From CAYJXA01 sp964404595 (lineage in GTDB: Archaea; Nanobdellota; Nanobdellia; Woesearchaeales; GW2011-AR9): a DNA stretch of 16,786 bases. Both the position numbers and the translations under genes were made by a program. The stretch covers positions 1 through 16,786 of the forward strand of contig CAYOKQ010000033.1 of assembly GCA_964404595.1 (NCBI GenBank). Reading direction: 5' to 3'. The notes under the pieces are model-generated. The model was not told the DNA's origin. It saw only the letters and a list, made by a program, of their open reading frames with translations, and searched no databases. Shown piece after piece: positions 13,761 through 16,786 of this stretch (position 1 is the stretch's first letter; every line of letters begins with the position of its first letter).

Positions 13761-14387
13761 TTAAAATTTAATCTTTTTGTGAGAAATAGTGAAAGAAGCA
13801 GCATCCTCACCCAGTGTTCTATAAAAACCATAAAATTTTGAAGTATATGCAGGAGTAGGAAGAGCTTTATCAAAATCAACCGCGTAGATATTATCATTAT
13901 CATCTCTAAAACAAAGACTATCTGTATCCAAAAACAATTTCTCTAATTCTGGAACTACGCTATCTTTGATTTCAGAAATATCACCAAAATCATCCAAGAC
14001 TATGCCCACAAGAGTTTCTTCAACTCTTAATTGTCCTAAAATAGTATACGCTTTGATCCGTGAATCCTGACCAAAAACATCATAAATCAATGCAGTCCCC
14101 GCAACGTACATCTTCCACTGCATCTCTAAATTATGAGAACCAGATACCAGGACCCCTAGTGACTTTATTCCATCAGTAAACCCAAAGTCGCCAGCGCGAT
14201 AGAATTTTTTAATATGATCCTCATTTGGACGTGAACCCAAAGAAAATTTATATGTTTCCCCACGTAATCTAACACTCGCCTCCCTTGCGGTAAATTTGCC
14301 CGTGGCAATTCGAAAAAGTTCTTGAACAAATGGTTCATTTTCTCGTATCTCTTGTATTCTTTGTGGAAGTTTTTCAAATTGAGTCAT
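13761..14387 (-). CDS. Unrecognised soluble protein, 208 residues
   Basis: There is no signal peptide or membrane helix, so it is cytoplasmic. The N-terminal 35 residues are helical and charged, the middle is mixed alpha/beta, and the C-terminal part contains DDNDNIYAVDFDKALPTP. That string loosely recalls the metal-binding Asp strand of kinase-like folds (N-x-YxVDFD), but other kinase motifs are missing, so I make no such claim. AGGAT lies close upstream of the ATG, and a TATA run at 14411-14418 predicts an almost leaderless transcript. It converges on the membrane triplet with an 8-bp gap. Codon use looks AT-richer than that of the surface-protein genes, by eye only. Function unknown. Confidence 0.78.
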   Translation of the reverse strand: MTQFEKLPQRIQEIRENEPFVQELFRIATGKFTAREASVRLRGETYKFSLGSRPNEDHIKKFYRAGDFGFTDGIKSLGVLVSGSHNLEMQWKMYVAGTALIYDVFGQDSRIKAYTILGQLRVEETLVGIVLDDFGDISEIKDSVVPELEKLFLDTDSLCFRDDNDNIYAVDFDKALPTPAYTSKFYGFYRTLGEDAASFTISHKKIKF

Positions 14388-14410
14388 GAATCCTAAAAAG
14401 AGAGCATTTT

Positions 14411-14418
14411 ATTTAAAT
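14411..14418 (-). promoter_or_regulatory. TATA box for the 208-residue protein gene
   Basis: ATTTAAAT on the minus strand, 24-31 bases before the ATG at 14387, consistent with a leader of a few bases. Confidence 0.5.
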
Positions 14419-14467
14419 ATTTTCTACTAAAAATACATGCAAAACATCATCAACGTTTAAATTCATC

Positions 14468-14584
14468 TTAAAATATCCCTATAATCTTTAAAATTGCTAA
14501 TACAATTCCAATTAAAGCCAAAACGATGCCTAGAACACCAATTACATTTAAGAAATTCCTCAACATCTTATTTTTAGTGCCCAT
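14468..14584 (-). CDS. Small membrane protein, 38 residues
   Basis: A short frame reads MGTKNKMLRN followed by a single hydrophobic helix of about 25 residues rich in Ile, Leu, Val and Gly, ending GIF. Positive charge before the helix places the N-terminus inside the cell. It starts 18 bp after the stop of the UBA-like coiled-coil gene on the same strand, so it is probably its last operon partner. There is no clear ribosome site; a second Met at residue 7 could be used instead. Such peptides often modulate a membrane complex, but nothing here says which. Chance is possible, though the unbroken hydrophobic stretch with a proper start and stop argues for a real gene. Confidence 0.5.
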   Translation of the reverse strand: MGTKNKMLRNFLNVIGVLGIVLALIGIVLAILKIIGIF

Positions 14585-14602
14585 TGTAAAATAATAAATT
14601 GT

Positions 14603-15175
14603 CTATTTCTTCTGTCTTTCCGTAATCCCTTTCAACTCCTTCACATTCTCCACAAATTCGGGAATCACGTCCTTAAACACTTTTCCCACCGCTTTCAATT
14701 CCACGCCCACATCACGCATCCGGCCATCATAGTCCTCCAGTCTTCCCAAAACACCTTGATGCAATACCGTAAAATCTTCTTTGAGCTTCTGCACATCGTT
14801 GATGATCTTGTTCTGTTTCTCTTCAATCTTATCTTTCCATTCGATAATCTTTTTGACTTCCGCAATGAGCTCATCCCACTTTTCATCGATCATGCTTTCG
14901 GTGATTTCTTCGATGCGCTCATAGATATTACCCTCTTCGGATGAGGCAGCAGGCATTCGAGGTTGAGGATAGGATGGTTGAGAATACCCTGAAGAGGCAG
15001 GAGACGCAGGATATGATGCTCCATTGGCAGAATCCGCCTGCATTATAGCTTGGTCTATTTGAGCCTGCACGTAACCACGATTTTGTAATTCTTGGGCGAT
15101 GAGATTATCAGTTAATCCCTGGCTTCGCAGTTGCAGTATTTCCGGCACTAAATTGCCCGATTGTAATGATGGCAT
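14603..15175 (-). CDS. UBA-like and coiled-coil protein
   Basis: 190 residues from the ATG at 15175, with AGGTGAT about eight bases upstream. The frame is open for another 39 codons, but those overlap the upstream gene and include unlikely Cys-rich sequence. Residues about 8-46 (LVPEILQLRSQGLTDNLIAQ and on) fit a three-helix UBA/CUE-like unit. A Pro/Ser/Tyr-rich linker (50-80) follows. The rest is helical, with coiled coil at about 84-150 (heptads around IEWKDKIEEKQNKI) and a second amphipathic segment to the end. The upstream gene at 15187 also encodes a coiled-coil protein, and the two stop and start 11 bp apart, so a complex is likely. The pair is cytoplasmic; a structural or scaffold role is inferred and the family is unnamed to me. 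Confidence 0.82.
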   Translation of the reverse strand: MPSLQSGNLVPEILQLRSQGLTDNLIAQELQNRGYVQAQIDQAIMQADSANGASYPASPASSGYSQPSYPQPRMPAASSEEGNIYERIEEITESMIDEKWDELIAEVKKIIEWKDKIEEKQNKIINDVQKLKEDFTVLHQGVLGRLEDYDGRMRDVGVELKAVGKVFKDVIPEFVENVKELKGITERQKK

Positions 15176-15186
15176 ACGTCTATCAC

Positions 15187-15591
15187 CTAAGGGGAGGAAT
15201 TTGCAGGAGTATTTATGGCTTTTGTCTGAGCCAGCTTGACATTCACGACCCGATCTATATCTTTCTGGGTCACAAAATTGATCGGATTCCAATATTCCAC
15301 GTATTTTTTAAGCACTGCCACATCTTCAATTCCGGCCGTTTGCTTTAATTCTTTGATCACTAAATCCATTTTTTGCTGTGCCTGATCTTGGGTTCGCTTT
15401 AACTCCAATAAATTGTCATTTAACACTTTCAACTCTCTTTTCAATTCCCCATTCTTCTTGGCATAATCATTTTTAAGCAGATTCACTTCACGAACAAGGG
15501 TATTAACTTTGCTCTCCACCCCTTTGATCCAGACATACAGCCTGGCTGTGTCGAAATTTCCCGAGTCAGGAGGAAGCGGTTTAGTGGCCAT
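15187..15591 (-). CDS. Coiled-coil protein, 134 residues
   Basis: The N-terminal 12 residues are Pro-rich. Residues about 18-85 form one long coiled coil (VESKVNTLVREVNLLKNDYA, then LKRELKVLNDNLLELKRTQD). A short C-terminal part, EYWNPINFVTQKDIDRVV, looks like a conserved non-coil module. There is no signal or membrane helix. A TATA run at 15613-15621 sits 22-30 bases before the ATG, so the mRNA is probably leaderless, which fits the lack of a ribosome site. The following gene encodes a second coiled-coil protein with a UBA-like head. A shared complex is inferred; no specific function is recognised. Confidence 0.8.
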   Translation of the reverse strand: MATKPLPPDSGNFDTARLYVWIKGVESKVNTLVREVNLLKNDYAKKNGELKRELKVLNDNLLELKRTQDQAQQKMDLVIKELKQTAGIEDVAVLKKYVEYWNPINFVTQKDIDRVVNVKLAQTKAINTPANSSP

Positions 15592-15612
15592 AATCAGAAG
15601 GGGGGATAAGAA

Positions 15613-15621
15613 TATAATAAA
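15613..15621 (-). promoter_or_regulatory. TATA box for the coiled-coil operon
   Basis: TTTATTATA on the minus strand, placed so that transcription should begin at or next to the ATG at 15591. Confidence 0.45.
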
Positions 15622-15704
15622 GTTATGTGAGTACTCTGAAGTGGGATTGGTGGGTTATTAGAAAAGATAAAAAAAGGATACTTAGCAACAAAATCTCCAC
15701 AAGA

Positions 15705-15712
15705 TTTATAAA
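15705..15712 (+). promoter_or_regulatory. TATA box for the toxin-antitoxin operon
   Basis: TTTATAAA directly precedes the inverted repeat. The inferred start near 15735 lies within the right arm of that repeat. Confidence 0.6.
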
Positions 15713-15740
15713 TGTTTACAAATATACCTTATTGTAAACA
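15713..15740. promoter_or_regulatory. Inverted-repeat operator of the toxin-antitoxin operon
   Basis: TGTTTACAA and TTGTAAACA are perfect 9-bp arms separated by 10 bases, placed between the TATA box and the ribosome site AGGTGAT. A bound dimer here would block transcription initiation. Autorepression by the antitoxin is known for such modules and inferred here. Confidence 0.7.
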
Positions 15741-15751
15741 AGGTGATACCA

Positions 15752-16060
15752 ATGGGAACAGGAGTTATTGCCAGAGTCTCTGATGAACTGGCTCAGGAGA
15801 TTGAATTTTTTGCCAAAGAAGATAATGTAGATCGATCTACGGAAATTCGTCAGCTTCTGACAAAGGCGATGGAAGAAAAGAGAATTGAATATGCACTTGA
15901 AAAATATCAAAAAAGGGAAGTAACCTTGTGGAAAGCCGCCACCTTGGCCAAGGTCCCTTTGGCGATGATGATGTCACTCGCTGCAAAAAGACATATTCCT
16001 CTTTCCTACGATCTTGACGACTTAAAGGACGACCTGAAAGCGGTTCAAAAAGCAAAATGA
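15752..16060 (+). CDS. UPF0175-family antitoxin
   Basis: 102 residues from the ATG at 15752; AGGTGAT ends five bases before it, and a GTG at 15743 lies inside that site. The N-terminal part (VIARVSDELAQEIEFFAKED, then RSTEIRQLL) reads as a ribbon-helix-helix DNA-binding unit with one strand and two helices. The C-terminal half (ALEKYQKREVTLWKAATLAK, then IPLSYDLDDLKDDL) is the UPF0175 signature, in which a helix-turn-helix-like part and a final strand bind the toxin. Its stop overlaps the toxin start by four bases (ATGA), so the two are made together. The 9-bp inverted repeat upstream is a good candidate for its own operator. It should neutralise the PIN-domain nuclease encoded next. Confidence 0.88.
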   Translation: MGTGVIARVSDELAQEIEFFAKEDNVDRSTEIRQLLTKAMEEKRIEYALEKYQKREVTLWKAATLAKVPLAMMMSLAAKRHIPLSYDLDDLKDDLKAVQKAK

Positions 16061-16560
16061 TCGTAAGCAATAGCACTCCAATAATACATCTGGGTAAGGT
16101 AGGAAAATTAAAATTATTGCAAGAATGTTTCCAGAAGGTATTTATTCCAGAAGAAGTATACCAAGAGATTAATGCCCTTCCTAAGTCAATAGAAGCAGTC
16201 TTACTCCAGCAGGCTCTGCAAGAAAGGTGGATGCATAAAGAGAAAGTAATCATTTCTGCAGAACTGGAAAAATTTTCCTGGCTGGATCAAGGAGAATTAC
16301 ATGCCATCGCGTTGGCAATGCAGAAAAAAAAGCCTATATTAATAGATGATAAAGTAGCAAAGCAAGTTGCAGCCATATTTAAAATTGAAGTGCATGGGAC
16401 AATCTACGTCATTCTAAAAGCATATGAAAAAAAATTCTTGAACAAAGAAGACGCAATCCGCACAGTGAATGACATGATGAAAAATGAATTTTATCTTACC
16501 AGTGATGTTTATGCGTTGTTTTTAGAAGAATTGGGAAAAAGAAATTTAAAAATAGTATGA
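16057..16560 (+). CDS. DUF3368-type PIN-domain toxin
   Basis: 167 residues. Motifs follow the DUF3368 order: VSNSTPIIHLGKVGKLKLL at 3-21, an acidic helix with Glu37 (PEEVYQEI), SWLDQGELHAIALA (Asp77, Glu80), ILIDDKVAKQVA (Asp97, Asp98), and VHGTIYVILKAYEK. These acidic residues would bind the metal used for RNA cleavage in PIN nucleases. The first position is Asn5, where classical PIN enzymes have Asp; Asn or Ser there is, as I recall, common in DUF3368 proteins, so activity is not ruled out. Length is normal for the family. Translation is coupled to the antitoxin by ATGA overlap. The convergent partial gene ends 9 bp downstream. A role in stress response or element maintenance is inferred. 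Confidence 0.88.
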   Translation: MIVSNSTPIIHLGKVGKLKLLQECFQKVFIPEEVYQEINALPKSIEAVLLQQALQERWMHKEKVIISAELEKFSWLDQGELHAIALAMQKKKPILIDDKVAKQVAAIFKIEVHGTIYVILKAYEKKFLNKEDAIRTVNDMMKNEFYLTSDVYALFLEELGKRNLKIV

Positions 16561-16569
16561 AAGAAACCT

Positions 16570-16786
16570 TCACTTTCTCAAATCTGCCCACAACGCATCA
16601 CAATAGCGGGTTCGAATATCTACTAATTCTCCAACCGCTTGCCTTCGTAGTAAAACATAAAGTCTTGGCAGATAATTATCGAAAATACTTTGGGTATTTG
16701 TGGAAGAGCATCTCCTAACCACTTCTTCATTAACCGGCTCTGTAGAAACCCTCTGACGCAAAGTTTTTGAGTAAGTTTGCTTTCCT
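16570..16786 (-). CDS. C-terminal end of an unrecognised protein (start beyond window)
   Basis: The frame is open from the right edge to a TGA at 16570, giving about 71 residues with no obligatory start inside the window; a TTG at 16761 is probably internal. The visible part is soluble, helical and Arg-rich (VVRRCSS, LYVLLRRQAVGELVDIRTRY) and ends DALWADLRK. It converges on the toxin gene with 9 bp between stops. I recognise no family. It could also be a chance frame, since only this short end is seen. Confidence 0.5.
   Translation of the reverse strand, partial: GKQTYSKTLRQRVSTEPVNEEVVRRCSSTNTQSIFDNYLPRLYVLLRRQAVGELVDIRTRYCDALWADLRK

Noticed and set aside
13761..14387. Kinase-like assignment from the N-x-YxVDFD string
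   Set aside because: No glycine loop, Lys or catalytic HxD motif accompanies it, so the match is too weak.
1..16786. CRISPR array, insertion sequence or rRNA gene
   Set aside because: No regularly spaced direct repeats, transposase motifs or rRNA-like sequence were seen in the window.

Overview
The window looks like a scaffolded metagenomic contig from an archaeon, most likely a DPANN lineage of the Woesearchaeota/Pacearchaeota kind. That lineage call is inference. It rests on archaeal TATA boxes about 25 bases before inferred start sites, a tRNA gene with bulge-helix-bulge introns, an archaeal-type SepF, compact gene packing, and many secreted proteins rich in cysteine, MopE-type, cohesin-like and dockerin-like modules. 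A run of 10 N at 7153-7162 is an assembly gap inside one gene.

Positions 1-8855 are all read on the minus strand and hold seven genes for exported or membrane-anchored modular proteins in two transcription units. Unit A runs from 8855 to 3656: a LamG/MopE/dockerin-like protein, a cohesin-like/PEBP/Cys-rich protein, a cohesin-like membrane-anchored protein, and a thrombospondin-like membrane protein. Unit B runs from 3265 off the left edge: a MopE-repeat protein, a secreted cohesin-like protein, and a cohesin-plus-dockerin-like protein cut by the window edge. Both kinds of module occur side by side, so these products may assemble on the cell surface through calcium-dependent contacts. Between the two units (3317-3631) sits a gene-free element of about 315 bp built from nested inverted repeats. 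It is the strongest unexplained DNA signal in the window.

Positions 8948-10367 hold a tRNA-Ser(GCU) gene whose anticodon appears to lie on an 8-nt micro-exon between two introns, a free-standing LAGLIDADG endonuclease gene ending 15 bp before it, and sepF (cell division).

Positions 10472-13752 hold a divergent pair of units. A large membrane-anchored beta-sandwich protein is on the minus strand. Three tandem paralogous multi-pass membrane proteins of unknown function are on the plus strand.

Positions 13761-16786 hold an unrecognised soluble protein, a three-gene unit (two coiled-coil proteins, one with a UBA-like N-terminus, and a 38-residue membrane peptide), a UPF0175/DUF3368-PIN toxin-antitoxin pair with an inverted-repeat operator, and the C-terminal end of a gene entering from the right edge.
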